A DNA stretch of 64,000 nt from Chloroflexota bacterium (GCA_020161935.1 JAIUNI010000001.1:1674001-1738000); one strand, 5' to 3'. Counted from the first letter of the stretch, positions 1-10,850 are shown. The notes: generated by a model not told the origin, from the sequence alone. Translations and numbers: made by a program.

Positions 1-48
1 CACATTTTCGCACAACAAACCAATAATCTGGAAGAATGAGAAAGCCTG

Positions 49-3000
49 ATGCCACTTGCGACGACTGCCCAACAGTCTTTTTTGGTTGAAGTGAGAACCA
101 TCAAGCCCAAGTCCCATTCGGCGGCAGTTCATTTCACCGCCACATGGGAAACCGCACAACTCTACTTTTTACGAGGAGAGTTAAGCCCTGATGACCTCTC
201 CAAACTTGCGACCCAACTCCTGACCGATCCTGTTACCGAAACTTTTTCCACCACCTTCTCACCCTCAAATACCCAAAACCTAAACTTTGTTGATGTAACT
301 CTCCTCCCCGGTGTCACCGATCCGGTTGCGGAAAACTTGCTCCACGCAGCCAGTTGGATTGGTATCGACTCGCTGGAACAGGTCGCCACCGGACAGCGTT
401 ACTACCTGCACCAGCCGCTCACGACCGACCAACTCCAGCAGCTCGCGACCGAAGTTTTCTCGAATGCGGTCATCCAACGGTTCGCGATCAACGAGCCGAT
501 TGAGCCGCCGTTCGTACCCTTCCAAGAACGCGACTCAACTGTCGAGCGAATCTCCCTCACACAAGCAGATGACAAATCATTAATGGCGATTAGCGCGGAA
601 CGGCGTTTGTCGCTGGCCTTGGAGGAAATGCAGGCCATTCGTGCCTACTTCCAAAGCGAAGGGCGCGAACCGACCGATGTCGAGCTTGAAATGCTGGCGC
701 AAACGTGGAGCGAACACTGCGTCCACAAAACCTTTCGCGCCAAGATTGATTACACGGGGCCGGACGGACAAAAAACGATTGATGGCTTGCTCAAAACCTA
801 CCTACGTTCCGCCACTGAAAAGTTAGCGAAACCGTGGGTACGTTCAGCCTTTGTTGATAACGCGGGCATCATCAAGTTCACCGAACATTGGGACTTGGCG
901 CTCAAGGCTGAAACCCATAACCACCCTTCGGCGCTCGAACCGTTTGGTGGTGCCAACACCGGTGTGGGCGGTGTCGTGCGCGACATCCTCGGTGTGAGCG
1001 CCCGACCGATTGCCAACACCGATGTGCTGTGCTTCGGCTGGCCGGATGCACCGGCGGAGTCGATCCCTGACGGCGTACTGCATCCGCAGCGCATCGCGGA
1101 TGGCGTGACAAAAGGCGTTGAAGATTACGGCAACAAAATGGGCATTCCGACCGTCAACGGGTCAATCATTTACCACAGCGGCTACACCAGTAACCCGCTG
1201 GTCTTTTGTGGCTGCCTCGGCCTCCTGCCACATGGTTCGCATGTAACCAGCCCGCAGCCGGGTGATCTGGTCGTCGTGGTTGGTGGGCGCACAGGGCGTG
1301 ACGGCTTACGCGGCGCAACCTTCTCCAGCATGGAGATGGATACCAGCACCAGCGAAATCGCGGGGAGTTCGGTACAGATCGGCCATCCCATCCACGAGAA
1401 ACAGGTGCAGGAAGTTATCCTCAAGGCGCGGGATGCACGGCTCTATAACGCGATCACCGACTGCGGCGCGGGTGGCTTGTCATCGGCGGTTGGCGAGATG
1501 GCGAAAGATGTGGGCGCACGCATCCAACTCGAAACCGTACCTCTGAAGTACCCCGGTTTACGCCCGTGGGAAATCTGGTTGAGCGAAGCGCAAGAACGCA
1601 TGGTACTGTCTATACCGCCCGCCAAGTGGGAGAAATTCCGAGCGATTTGTGATGGGCAGGATGTTGAGGCCGTGAGCATCGGCGTACTGGAACCCACCGG
1701 GCGCTTACATCTTTACTACGAAAATACATTGGTCGCTGAACTGGCGATGACCTTCCTGCACGATGGCATCCCGCAAATGCAGCTTAAGGCCGAGTGGAAA
1801 CCAATCGACTCCGCAGTATCAAACGAACAAGCAGCATTCACAGTAGGGGAAAGTTTACTTAAGCTGCTGACACACCCCAACATCCGCAGTAAGGAAGCGG
1901 TGATCCGGCATTACGACCACGAAGTACAGGGTGCAACCGCGCTGAAGCCGCTGGTGGGTGTCGATAATCACGGGCCAGCGGATGCCTCGGTACTTGTGCC
2001 GCAAGACACACGCACGGATGATGCGTTGCGAGGGGTAGCCTTGTCGAACGGTATCGCGCCACTCATCGGCGAACGTGACCCGTACGCGATGGCGTGGGCG
2101 AGCATTGATGAGGCGATGCGAAACTTGGTAGCGGTCGGTGTTGACCCTACAACCGTGTCGATCCTTGACAACTTCTGCTGGGGCAACCCGCGCCTTCCCG
2201 ACCGCTTAGGCTCGCTCGTTCGGGCGGTAGAAGGCTGCCACGATGCGGCGATGGCCTACGGCACACCGTTTATCTCTGGCAAAGACAGCCTGAACAACGA
2301 GTACATGGGCGCGGATGGACAGCGCCACGCGATTCCCGGCACGCTGATGATTACCGGCATGGGTATCGTACCCGATGTGCAAAAGACGGTTTCGTCCGAC
2401 TTCAAGCAGGCCGGAAGTGCTGTATACCTCGTCGGGCAAACCAAAGCTGAAATGGGCAGCAGCCACTATAACCTCGTTAATAATTTGAATGGTGGGCAAG
2501 TACCGCAGCCTGTAAAGACTGCTTTATCGACGATGCAAGCCCTTTACGGCGCTATTCAAAGCGGCCTCGTACTCAGTTGCCACGATTGTAGTGAAGGTGG
2601 TTTGGCGGTCGCACTGGCAGAAATGAGCATCGGTGGGCGTTTGGGGTTGGAGGCTGACATTACCGCTACTGCACCGGACGCGATCACCGCATTATACGCC
2701 GAGTCGCTGACGCGCTTCGTAGTTGAGGTCGCGCTGGAACAACAAGCGGCGTTTGAGGCTGCCCTGAGCGAACAACCTATTGTGCGTTTGGGTCTTGTGA
2801 CAGCCGAAACGCAGTTCACTATTCAGCATGGCACCACTAGCGTATCAGAAACTGTGGAGACGCTCGAACAAGCATGGCGCGGCACACCTGCCGTGAGCGC
2901 GAAACCCGCACCACTGCCAGCAGCATCGAATTTTAAGCCAACCATCCGAACGGTGAAAACCCACACCACCAAGCCAACAGCGTTGATTCTGCACGCGAAC

Positions 3001-3711
3001 GGCTCCAACCGCGACCGTGATGCGGCGCTGGCCTGTACAATCGCTGGAGCCGATCACAAAATCGCCCACATGAACCAAATCCTTTCGGGCGAGGTTCAGA
3101 TGAGCGATTACCAAATCCTGATCGTCCCCGGCGGCTTCTCTTATGGGGATGATTTGGGCGCGGGAAAGTTATGGGCGCTGAACCTCCAGCACCGGTTGAA
3201 TGAGGATATTCAAGCGTTTGTGCAAGCGGGTCGTCCGGTGATCGGCATCTGCAACGGCTTCCAAACGCTGGTGAAAGCGGGCGTGCTGCCGGGGGTGGCG
3301 GGCGTGACACTGACTTATAACGCTTCCAGCCATTTTGAATGCCGCTGGGTAACGCTTCAAGCACAGCCGAACAGCCCTTGCCTGTTCACCGAAGGCATCA
3401 CCGAGCCGATTTACTGCCCGGTGGCACACGGCGAAGGCCGCGTGGTGGCGCATGATCCGCAAGCACTGTGGGCGGATGGTTTGGTTGCGCTGACGTATGT
3501 GACCACAGCGGGCGAACCAGCATCCTACCCCGACAACCCGAATGGCTCCGATTTGAATATCGCAGGACTCACCAACGCGGCAGGTAATGTGCTGGGGTTG
3601 ATGCCCCATCCTGAAAACCATATTTTCCCGTGGCAGCATCCGAACTGGCGGCGCGGTGAAGGTGGCAAACTTGGCTTACCCTTGTTCCAGAACGCGGTTA
3701 AGTATGCGTGA
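49..3711 (+). CDS. purL: Phosphoribosylformylglycinamidine synthase, single-chain PurS-PurL-PurQ
   Basis: Makes FGAM from FGAR, ATP and glutamine, step 4 of purine synthesis, in the cytoplasm. The 1220 residues hold all three functions. Residues about 10-150 are two PurS-like half-domains. The synthetase core follows, with the TWSEHC motif (His223), the ETHNHPSALEPFGGA block and a second ATP-grasp-like half with GKDSLNNEY. From about residue 963 comes a PurQ-type class I glutaminase, with GICNGFQ (nucleophile Cys1068) and the PHPE dyad (His1187, Glu1189). Length and plan match the large one-chain PurL rather than the split PurS/Q/L set. The ATG at 49 is taken because the conserved N-terminus begins just after it; the ribosome site is weak. 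First visible gene of the pur operon; its promoter is probably left of the window. Confidence 0.96.
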   Translation: MPLATTAQQSFLVEVRTIKPKSHSAAVHFTATWETAQLYFLRGELSPDDLSKLATQLLTDPVTETFSTTFSPSNTQNLNFVDVTLLPGVTDPVAENLLHAASWIGIDSLEQVATGQRYYLHQPLTTDQLQQLATEVFSNAVIQRFAINEPIEPPFVPFQERDSTVERISLTQADDKSLMAISAERRLSLALEEMQAIRAYFQSEGREPTDVELEMLAQTWSEHCVHKTFRAKIDYTGPDGQKTIDGLLKTYLRSATEKLAKPWVRSAFVDNAGIIKFTEHWDLALKAETHNHPSALEPFGGANTGVGGVVRDILGVSARPIANTDVLCFGWPDAPAESIPDGVLHPQRIADGVTKGVEDYGNKMGIPTVNGSIIYHSGYTSNPLVFCGCLGLLPHGSHVTSPQPGDLVVVVGGRTGRDGLRGATFSSMEMDTSTSEIAGSSVQIGHPIHEKQVQEVILKARDARLYNAITDCGAGGLSSAVGEMAKDVGARIQLETVPLKYPGLRPWEIWLSEAQERMVLSIPPAKWEKFRAICDGQDVEAVSIGVLEPTGRLHLYYENTLVAELAMTFLHDGIPQMQLKAEWKPIDSAVSNEQAAFTVGESLLKLLTHPNIRSKEAVIRHYDHEVQGATALKPLVGVDNHGPADASVLVPQDTRTDDALRGVALSNGIAPLIGERDPYAMAWASIDEAMRNLVAVGVDPTTVSILDNFCWGNPRLPDRLGSLVRAVEGCHDAAMAYGTPFISGKDSLNNEYMGADGQRHAIPGTLMITGMGIVPDVQKTVSSDFKQAGSAVYLVGQTKAEMGSSHYNLVNNLNGGQVPQPVKTALSTMQALYGAIQSGLVLSCHDCSEGGLAVALAEMSIGGRLGLEADITATAPDAITALYAESLTRFVVEVALEQQAAFEAALSEQPIVRLGLVTAETQFTIQHGTTSVSETVETLEQAWRGTPAVSAKPAPLPAASNFKPTIRTVKTHTTKPTALILHANGSNRDRDAALACTIAGADHKIAHMNQILSGEVQMSDYQILIVPGGFSYGDDLGAGKLWALNLQHRLNEDIQAFVQAGRPVIGICNGFQTLVKAGVLPGVAGVTLTYNASSHFECRWVTLQAQPNSPCLFTEGITEPIYCPVAHGEGRVVAHDPQALWADGLVALTYVTTAGEPASYPDNPNGSDLNIAGLTNAAGNVLGLMPHPENHIFPWQHPNWRRGEGGKLGLPLFQNAVKYA

Positions 3712-3720
3712 GGTGTTGTC

Positions 3721-4704
3721 ATGCTGACACAACAACAAATTCTTGATGCGATTCCTAGCGTACTCACCGATGTTAATTTGGTTGGCTTCGGAGAGAAAAC
3801 AGCGGGCAAAGTCCGCGACATTTACACCAGCGGCGACCATCGCATTCTGATTACCACCGACCGCGTATCGGCCTTCGACCGTGTACTCGGCGCTATCCCT
3901 TATAAAGGTCAAGTCCTCAATCAGCTCAGTGGGTGGTGGTTTGAGCAAACACGCGATATTGTGCCGAACCATCTGGTCGCCCTGCCCGACCCGAACGTGA
4001 CCATCGGGAAAGAAGCCCAGCCGCTGCCCGTGGAAGTCATCGTTCGTGGGTACATTACAGGCGTAACCAGCACCTCTTTATGGACACTGTATCAGCAGGG
4101 CGAACGCCAGCCTTACGGATTAACGCTGCCGGACGGGTTAAAGAAAAACGACCCGCTGCCACAACCGATGATTACCCCGACCACCAAAGCAACCGGCGGC
4201 GCACATGACGAACGCCTGACGCGCGATGAAATTATTAGCGGCAGGTTGGTCAACGAGGCGCTATGGAAACAGGTTGAGGAAGCGGCAGTCGCGGTGTTCC
4301 AACGCGGGCAGGCTGTCGCCAAGCAAGCAGGGTTAGTGTTGGTCGATACCAAGTACGAGTTTGGCCTAATTGACGGCAAACTCGCGCTGATTGACGAAAT
4401 CCACACGCCGGATTCCAGCCGTTACTGGATTGCGGATGTTTACGGCGAGGACGGCGAACCGGAAAGTTTTGACAAGGAATTCTTACGACGCTGGTTCGTC
4501 CAGCAGGGCTATAAAGGGGAAGGCACACCGCCTATAATGCCGCCTGAGTTTGTGGCTCAAGTGGCGCTTCGTTACATCACCGCCTATGAGAAGTTGACGG
4601 GCGCGGTATTCGAACCGGGGGAACAACCCTACGGCGAACGCATCGCGCGAAACCTTTCAACCTACCAATCGCATTCCCTAGATGGAGCCAAGAGACAAGC
4701 ATAG
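3721..4704 (+). CDS. purC: SAICAR synthetase
   Basis: Phosphoribosylaminoimidazole-succinocarboxamide synthase joins aspartate to CAIR using ATP. The 327-residue protein has the family opening with GKVRDIY near residue 30, ITTDRVSAFD near 44-53 and the C-terminal region DEIHTPDSSRYW. Length is typical of the longer bacterial and fungal PurC form. It follows purL by 9 bases and its TAG stop overlaps the GTG start of purF by one base, which implies translational coupling. No unusual residues were seen. Confidence 0.96.
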   Translation: MLTQQQILDAIPSVLTDVNLVGFGEKTAGKVRDIYTSGDHRILITTDRVSAFDRVLGAIPYKGQVLNQLSGWWFEQTRDIVPNHLVALPDPNVTIGKEAQPLPVEVIVRGYITGVTSTSLWTLYQQGERQPYGLTLPDGLKKNDPLPQPMITPTTKATGGAHDERLTRDEIISGRLVNEALWKQVEEAAVAVFQRGQAVAKQAGLVLVDTKYEFGLIDGKLALIDEIHTPDSSRYWIADVYGEDGEPESFDKEFLRRWFVQQGYKGEGTPPIMPPEFVAQVALRYITAYEKLTGAVFEPGEQPYGERIARNLSTYQSHSLDGAKRQA

Positions 4705-6209
4705 TGAGCAATTACTCGAACGTGGGATTTTGGGATGAAGATCGTCCACACGACGAATGCGGTGTCTTTGGTGTTTATGCACCGGGGCGCGATGTTGCCC
4801 GTCTGAGCTTCTTCGCCTTATATGCCCTTCAACATCGCGGGCAAGAAGCGGCAGGCATCGTCGTGGGTGACGGCAAACGCACGCATTCGCATAAAGCGTT
4901 AGGTTTGGTTTCCCAAGTATTTAACGAAACCAATCTCTCACCGCTTAAAGGCCATCTGGCAATCGGACATACACGTTACTCTACCACGGGCGGGCAGCAC
5001 ATCCGTAATGTGCAGCCGTATTTGATTGAAACCATGTACGGTTCGTTGGGTTTAGCCCACAACGGCAACCTGACAAACGCACTCACCCTACGTCAAAAAC
5101 TCTTGGAACGCGGCGTGGGATTATCCTCCACCAGCGACACCGAACTCATGACGCAAATTCTCGCCTCCCCGCCGGAAGTGTGGGGGGCAATCGGCTTAAA
5201 TGTCGACAGCGATACCGACGACAAATGGATTGTCCGCATTCGGGCGATGATGGCAGCCGTTGAGGGGGCTTACTCCCTCGCTATCCTGACGCGCGACGCA
5301 ATCTACGCCGTACGCGACCCTCACGGGCTGCGACCATTGAGCATCGGCAAGATACCAGAAGGCTATGTGGTTGCCAGCGAAACTTGCGCCCTGAGCACCA
5401 TCAACGCCGAGTATTTGCGCTACGTCGAACCGGGTGAAATCATAAGGATTGATGCCAACGGTTTAACCTCTTATAAGGGTGTACAACCGGCACCGCAGCG
5501 TTCATTATGCGTCTTTGAATATGTCTATTTCGCACGGCCTGACTCAATCCTCGACGGGCAGGTCATCCATAAAGTGCGCCAAAACATGGGGCGGCAGCTC
5601 GCACGCGAAGCACCACAGGATGCTGATATCGTGATCGGCGTACCGGACTCGGCTACACCCGCAGCCATTGGCTACAGCCTCGAATCCGGTGTGTCATTTA
5701 GCGAAGGCTTGACCAAGAACCGTTATATCGGGCGTACCTTCATCCAACCAGACGACATCATGCGGAAGGAAAGCGTCCGGCTCAAGTACAACGCATTGAC
5801 TTCCAACCTTGAGGGCAAGCGGGTGGTACTGGTGGATGACAGCATCGTGCGGGGTACGACTTCACGACCGCTGGTTCAACTCCTACGGGACGGTGGGGCG
5901 AAGGAAGTTCACGTTCGCGTGTCGTCGCCTCCTGTTAAGCACCCCTGCTTTATGGGCGTGGATATGGCGACTTATAAAGAACTGATCGCCCACAAAATGG
6001 ATATTGCCGGCATATGTGAGCATATCGGTGCGGACAGCCTCGACTATTTGAGCCTACCCGGAATGTTAAATGCCATTCAGCAGACGGTTGGGTTCGAGAA
6101 CACTTACTGCACGGCATGTTTTAGTGGCAATTACCCGATCAAGATTCCTGATTGGTTGTTCGCCGAGGAACGCGACAAGATGCTGTTTGAGGATGTGTGG
6201 GGGAATTGA
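4704..6209 (+). CDS. purF: Amidophosphoribosyltransferase
   Basis: Catalyses the committed step of purine synthesis, PRPP plus glutamine to phosphoribosylamine. The N-terminal Ntn glutaminase domain has its nucleophile at Cys19 after a short propeptide (DEC-GVFGVY). The C-terminal phosphoribosyltransferase domain carries the PRPP-binding VVLVDDSIVRGTT motif near residues 374-386. Late cysteines (ICEH, CTACFSGNYP) fit the iron-sulfur-containing PurF class. The start is GTG, inside the purC stop (TAGTG). The stop overlaps the purD ATG by one base. Confidence 0.95.
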   Translation: MSNYSNVGFWDEDRPHDECGVFGVYAPGRDVARLSFFALYALQHRGQEAAGIVVGDGKRTHSHKALGLVSQVFNETNLSPLKGHLAIGHTRYSTTGGQHIRNVQPYLIETMYGSLGLAHNGNLTNALTLRQKLLERGVGLSSTSDTELMTQILASPPEVWGAIGLNVDSDTDDKWIVRIRAMMAAVEGAYSLAILTRDAIYAVRDPHGLRPLSIGKIPEGYVVASETCALSTINAEYLRYVEPGEIIRIDANGLTSYKGVQPAPQRSLCVFEYVYFARPDSILDGQVIHKVRQNMGRQLAREAPQDADIVIGVPDSATPAAIGYSLESGVSFSEGLTKNRYIGRTFIQPDDIMRKESVRLKYNALTSNLEGKRVVLVDDSIVRGTTSRPLVQLLRDGGAKEVHVRVSSPPVKHPCFMGVDMATYKELIAHKMDIAGICEHIGADSLDYLSLPGMLNAIQQTVGFENTYCTACFSGNYPIKIPDWLFAEERDKMLFEDVWGN

Positions 6210-7522
6210 TGAAGATATTTGTCGTGGGTAGCGGCGGACGTGAACATGCACTGGCATGGAAGCTCGCCCAATCGCCACAGGTTACGCAGGTGATGGTCGC
6301 GCCGGGGAACGCCGGTACCCAGTGGACGGCAAGCAGCGGTTTTGCCTCTTCAACGAATGTATCTATCGCGGCGGATGATATTGATGCGCTGCTTGAGTAT
6401 GCCCAAGCACAAGCCATTGACTTGACGGTTGTTGGGCCGGAAGTACCCCTAGCGGCGGGCATCGTTGACCGTTTTGAACAGGCGGGACTCAAGGCGTTTG
6501 GGCCAAGCCAAGCGGCTGCCCAAATCGAAGGGTCAAAAGCCTACTCAAAAGCGTTCATGCAGCGCCACAATATTCCTACAGCGGCTTATGGCGCATTTAC
6601 CGATTACGAAAGTGCGGCTGCGTTCGTGCGCGATTTCGGCAAGCCTGTCGTGGTGAAGGCGGATGGGTTAGCGGCGGGTAAAGGCGTGGTGGTTTGTGAT
6701 ACCACCGAGGACGCACTGAACGCACTTCAGCGTATCCTCATCGACAGCGAGTTCGGAAGCGCCGGAACGCAGGTGGTGGTTGAGGAACGGCTGACCGGCA
6801 CCGAAGCCTCGATACTGGCGTTCTGCGATGGGCGTGATGTACTGGTAATGCCTCCAGCACGCGATCACAAACGGGTATTCGACAACGACCAAGGGCCGAA
6901 CACAGGCGGGATGGGCGCGTATGCCCTCGGTGATTTAAGTCATGCATTACTCTCGCCAGAACTCTTAGCAGAAGTCCGTGATACAGTGTTGTTACCAACC
7001 GTGCGGGGGATGTCAGCAGAAGGTATTCCCTATATAGGTGTGCTGTATGCGGGACTGATGATGACACCGGACGGCTTGAAAGTGTTGGAATTTAATGCGC
7101 GGTTTGGTGATCCTGAAACACAGGTTATCCTACCCCTGCTCCAAGCCGACTTGGTGGATATTCTACAAGCGTGTATGGAAGGTGGGCTAGGCAGCTACCC
7201 AACACAATCGATCTGGTACGACGAGGCTTGCGCTGGTGTGGTAATGGCATCCAACGGGTATCCGGCGAGCTATCCTAAGGGGCTGCCGATAAAGGGGTTG
7301 GATATGAGTACAAACGCGGTCGTATTCCACGCCGGAACGGACTACAACGCTGATGGACAAGTCATCACATCAGGGGGGCGAGTTTTAGCGGTGGTGGCAC
7401 GGGGAGTTGACCTCAATACGGCACTCGCTACGGCATACCACGCCGTCGAGCAAATTCATTTTGAGGGCGCACATTACCGCCGAGATATTGGGCGGACAGC
7501 AGCAGCGGAGGCTTCGCCATGA
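6209..7522 (+). CDS. purD: Phosphoribosylamine-glycine ligase
   Basis: GAR synthetase, an ATP-grasp enzyme that joins glycine to phosphoribosylamine. Family motifs are GSGGREHALAW at the N-terminus, VVKADGLAAGKGV in the ATP-grasp domain, DHKRVFDNDQGPNTGGMGAY, and EFNARFGDPETQ in the metal/ATP site. An in-frame GTG 12 bases upstream exists, but the ATG overlapping the purF stop (TGATG) starts exactly at the conserved MKIFVVGSGG. Its stop overlaps purM by 4 bases (ATGA). Confidence 0.95.
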   Translation: MKIFVVGSGGREHALAWKLAQSPQVTQVMVAPGNAGTQWTASSGFASSTNVSIAADDIDALLEYAQAQAIDLTVVGPEVPLAAGIVDRFEQAGLKAFGPSQAAAQIEGSKAYSKAFMQRHNIPTAAYGAFTDYESAAAFVRDFGKPVVVKADGLAAGKGVVVCDTTEDALNALQRILIDSEFGSAGTQVVVEERLTGTEASILAFCDGRDVLVMPPARDHKRVFDNDQGPNTGGMGAYALGDLSHALLSPELLAEVRDTVLLPTVRGMSAEGIPYIGVLYAGLMMTPDGLKVLEFNARFGDPETQVILPLLQADLVDILQACMEGGLGSYPTQSIWYDEACAGVVMASNGYPASYPKGLPIKGLDMSTNAVVFHAGTDYNADGQVITSGGRVLAVVARGVDLNTALATAYHAVEQIHFEGAHYRRDIGRTAAAEASP

Positions 7523-8523
7523 CCGGAAATGCGTACGAACTCGCGGGCGTGAATATTGATGCCTCCAACCGCGCGAAAGAACTGATGACCGCAGCGGTGC
7601 GCTCGACCTACGGCAAAGAGGTGCTGTCAGGAATCGGGGCGTTCGGCGGATTGTTCGATGCCGGAGCACTCAAAGGGATGCGTTCACCGGTACTGGTTGG
7701 TTCGACGGATGGCGTGGGCACCAAGACGAAAGTGGCGGCACGACTGAACCGGTGGAACAGCATCGGGCATGATCTGGTCAACCACAGCATCAACGACATT
7801 TTGGTACAGGGCGCACGACCGTTATTTTTCCTCGACTACGTGGCATCGTCACAGGTGTTACCGGAGCAAATCGCAGCGGTCGTCAAAGGTGTAGCCGATG
7901 CTTGTAAGGCGGCAGGCTGTGCGCTGCTCGGTGGCGAGACGGCTGAGATGCCGGGGGTTTACCTGCCGGGGGAACTCGACCTCGCGGGAACGATTATTGG
8001 CGTGGTGGAGCGTGACCAGATTATCGACGGCTCGCGCAGCCAAGCGGGTGATGTGATCGTGGCCTTCCCCTCGACCGGATTGCACACCAACGGTTATTCG
8101 TTGGCGCGGCGGGTGCTGGACGGGTTGGACTGGACAACTGACATGCCCGAAATCGGCGGGACGATTGGTGATGCGTTATTGACGGTACATCGATCCTATA
8201 TTCCGGCGGTCGACCAATTACAGGCAGACGGAATCGATATTAAAGGGCTGGCACATATCACAGGCGGCGGGTTGATCGAGAACCCACCCCGCATTTTCCC
8301 TGAAGGATTGGGCGCGGTGATTAAGCGGGGTACATGGAACGTCCCGGCCATCTTTGAGCTGATCCAAGAACTGGGCAACGTGAACGAAGCTGAAATGTAC
8401 CGCGTGTTCAACATGGGCATCGGTATGATCGCGATTATCAGCGCCGAACAAGCCAGCCTGTTACCAGCGGAATACCCGATTGTGGGCGAGATGATACGTG
8501 GCACGGGCGTAACGATTAGTTAG
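7519..8523 (+). CDS. purM: Phosphoribosylformylglycinamidine cyclo-ligase (AIR synthetase)
   Basis: Closes the imidazole ring, FGAM to AIR, using ATP. The 334-residue protein has the PurM signatures STDGVGTKTKVA, NDILVQGARPLFFLDY, LLGGETAEMPG and the C-terminal HITGGGLIENPPRI. Its start ATG lies inside the purD stop. It belongs to the same structural superfamily as the PurL core. Eleven bases separate it from purN. Confidence 0.96.
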   Translation: MTGNAYELAGVNIDASNRAKELMTAAVRSTYGKEVLSGIGAFGGLFDAGALKGMRSPVLVGSTDGVGTKTKVAARLNRWNSIGHDLVNHSINDILVQGARPLFFLDYVASSQVLPEQIAAVVKGVADACKAAGCALLGGETAEMPGVYLPGELDLAGTIIGVVERDQIIDGSRSQAGDVIVAFPSTGLHTNGYSLARRVLDGLDWTTDMPEIGGTIGDALLTVHRSYIPAVDQLQADGIDIKGLAHITGGGLIENPPRIFPEGLGAVIKRGTWNVPAIFELIQELGNVNEAEMYRVFNMGIGMIAIISAEQASLLPAEYPIVGEMIRGTGVTIS

Positions 8524-8534
8524 CGAGTATTAAC

Positions 8535-9134
8535 TTGACGGCGACACTGGTTATCCTTATTTCGGGTTCAGGAACCAACTTACAAGCGATTATTGACGCA
8601 GTAGAGGGCGGGCAGCTCGATGCTCAAATCGGGCTGGTCGTCTCGAACCGTAAAGCGGCTTATGGTTTGGTACGAGCCAAACAACACGGCATCCCTACCT
8701 ATTATCTCCCACTCAAACCCTATACCGATGCAGGGAAAACGCGCGAGGATTATGACCGCGATCTAGCGGTTCAGGTCGGGGCGCACAACCCGACATTAGT
8801 GGTCTTGGCGGGGTGGATGCAGGTTTTTACGCCCGTATTCCTCAACCGTTTTCCAAACAAGGTAATCAACCTGCATCCGGCACTACCGGGGGCATTCGCG
8901 GGAACACACGCGATTGAACGGGCATTCGAAGCGTACCAGCGAGGGGAAATCACGGAAAGCGGCTGTATGATTCATCTCGTGATTCCAGAGGTGGACGCGG
9001 GAAAAGTGATTACCACGGCGACTGTTCCCTTTCGACCGGGCGACACGTTGGAAAGCTACGAAACACGGATGCACGAAACCGAGCATCAATTGATTATCGA
9101 GGGCATTTGGATGTGCCTTGAGGGAGTCGTATGA
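8535..9134 (+). CDS. purN: Phosphoribosylglycinamide formyltransferase, folate-dependent
   Basis: Transfers a formyl group from 10-formyl-tetrahydrofolate to GAR. Its 199 residues contain [14 protein letters not shown] at the N-terminus and the catalytic region [16 protein letters not shown] with the later ESGCMIHLV and DAGKVI. The family HPSLLP block is HPALPG here. The start codon is TTG at 8535; no ATG occurs before the conserved region. The stop overlaps the next start by four bases. Confidence 0.93.
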   Translation: MTATLVILISGSGTNLQAIIDAVEGGQLDAQIGLVVSNRKAAYGLVRAKQHGIPTYYLPLKPYTDAGKTREDYDRDLAVQVGAHNPTLVVLAGWMQVFTPVFLNRFPNKVINLHPALPGAFAGTHAIERAFEAYQRGEITESGCMIHLVIPEVDAGKVITTATVPFRPGDTLESYETRMHETEHQLIIEGIWMCLEGVV

Positions 9135-10756
9135 AATTCGCGACGATTGGTATTCTGGGTGGCGGGCAGTTGGGGCGCATGATGGCGTTCGATGCTCAAC
9201 GGATGGGCATGAAAGTGATCGTTCTCGACCCTGACAGCAACGCACCAGCCGGACAAGTGGCGAACCAGCATATCATCGGCAGTTTCCGTGACCCCCAGAA
9301 AATCACCGAACTCGCGAAACTGTGTGACGTGGTGACGGTTGAGATTGAGCATGTGGACGCAGATGCTCTGGAAACGTTGGAGCAACAAGGTGTAGTGGTA
9401 CAACCGAGTGCGCGAACGATCCAGATGATACAGGATAAGTACGCCCAAAAAGCGCACTTCGCTCACCAGAATATTCCACTGGCACCCTTCATTGATGTGC
9501 CAGACGAGCAAGCGGCCTACCAAACGGGCGAACAGCTCGGTTATCCGTTCGTCTTGAAGGCCAAACGGTTAGCATACGACGGGCGCGGGAACGTGGTGGT
9601 CAACACCAGAGATGATGTTCCACAGGCGGTCAAAGCACTGGGCGGGCGCGAGCTTTACGCCGAGGGGTGGATCGCGTTCACCAAAGAGCTGGCGGTGATG
9701 ATCGGGCGCGGGCTGGATGGGCAAGTGGTGGCGTATCCGGTGGTCGAGACCATCCAGAAGGATAACATCTGCCATACGGTGAGTGTTCCGGCATCGATTC
9801 CCCCTCGGTCGGTTAAGCAAGCGCAGGCAATCGCGCTCAAGGCGATCAGCAGTTTGGACGGCGCGGGGATATTCGGCGTGGAATTGTTCCTACAGGCGGA
9901 CGGCCAAGTTCTCCTGAATGAAGTCGCGCCACGCCCCCACAACTCAGGGCATTACACCATCGAAGCGTGCAGTGTTAGCCAGTTTGAACAGCACTTACGG
10001 GCAATTACCGGACTGCCTTTAGGGGATACGAGGCTGCGCGTACCAGCGGCGGTGATGGTTAATATCCTCGGTCAAGAGACGAGTGAGGCTACGCAAGAAC
10101 TGGTCGATCAGGCGATCACTATTCCGGGGACAAGCCTCCACTGGTATGGTAAAGGCGAGTCGCGTCCACAGCGGAAGATGGGACACGTTACCCTGACAGG
10201 CGAGACACTGGATGAGGTCACGCAAAAGCTCATTCCCCTTACGACGAACACGATTCAAGCGCGGCCTGATGTGGGGATTATTATGGGCAGCGATTCGGAC
10301 TTGCCCGTGATGAAACAGGCGGCGCAGATCTTAAAGGATTTTGGTGTCGCGTTCGAACTGACGATTGTTTCGGCGCACCGCACCCCACAGCGGATGTTTG
10401 ATTACGCGCAAACGGCGCACGAACGCGGCCTGAAAGTGATTATCGCGGGGGCGGGCGGCGCGGCGCACCTGCCGGGTATGGTGGCGGCGATTACCCCCCT
10501 ACCGGTGATTGGCGTTCCGGTTCGGATCGAACCGATGGACGGACAAGATGCGCTGTTTTCTATCGTGCAGATGCCGCGCGGCATTCCGGTGGCGACGGTG
10601 GCGATTGGGAACGCGACGAACGCGGGACTGTTGGCGGTACGGATTTTGGCGAGTCAACGACCAGAACTCCTTCAAAAGATGCAGGCTTACCAAGCCAGCT
10701 TAGAGGCGATGGTTCTGCAAAAGGCTGAGAAGATCGAACAGAACGGCTGGGAGTGA
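9131..10756 (+). CDS. purK/purE: PurK-PurE fusion: N5-CAIR synthetase and N5-CAIR mutase
   Basis: One polypeptide of 541 residues appears to do two consecutive steps, AIR plus bicarbonate and ATP to N5-CAIR, then to CAIR. The N-terminal PurK ATP-grasp part begins [13 protein letters not shown] and includes [15 protein letters not shown] and [15 protein letters not shown]. The PurE part, about residues 378-541, shows [20 protein letters not shown] and [12 protein letters not shown]. The PurK-then-PurE order is the same as in yeast Ade2; most bacteria keep two genes. Last gene of the pur operon; a terminator-like hairpin follows. No purB or purH is in view. Confidence 0.94.
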   Translation: MKFATIGILGGGQLGRMMAFDAQRMGMKVIVLDPDSNAPAGQVANQHIIGSFRDPQKITELAKLCDVVTVEIEHVDADALETLEQQGVVVQPSARTIQMIQDKYAQKAHFAHQNIPLAPFIDVPDEQAAYQTGEQLGYPFVLKAKRLAYDGRGNVVVNTRDDVPQAVKALGGRELYAEGWIAFTKELAVMIGRGLDGQVVAYPVVETIQKDNICHTVSVPASIPPRSVKQAQAIALKAISSLDGAGIFGVELFLQADGQVLLNEVAPRPHNSGHYTIEACSVSQFEQHLRAITGLPLGDTRLRVPAAVMVNILGQETSEATQELVDQAITIPGTSLHWYGKGESRPQRKMGHVTLTGETLDEVTQKLIPLTTNTIQARPDVGIIMGSDSDLPVMKQAAQILKDFGVAFELTIVSAHRTPQRMFDYAQTAHERGLKVIIAGAGGAAHLPGMVAAITPLPVIGVPVRIEPMDGQDALFSIVQMPRGIPVATVAIGNATNAGLLAVRILASQRPELLQKMQAYQASLEAMVLQKAEKIEQNGWE

Positions 10757-10801
10757 AGTCGTTAGAAGTCTCAAGAGATAAGTTTCAAGTTTTAAGATAA
10801 G

Positions 10802-10826
10802 CGGTGGGCAAGGGTTCACCGTTTTT
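10802..10826 (+). terminator. Rho-independent terminator of the pur operon
   Basis: The stem CGGTG/CACCG is extended inward by G-T pairs, with a short loop, and is followed by five T residues. It lies 45 bases past the purK/E stop. Confidence 0.6.
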
Positions 10827-10850
10827 GATTCGCGAGCGAGCTGCCCCAAT

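Noticed and set aside
1..48. Promoter or purine riboswitch before purL
   Set aside because: Only 48 bases are visible and no recognisable element is in them.
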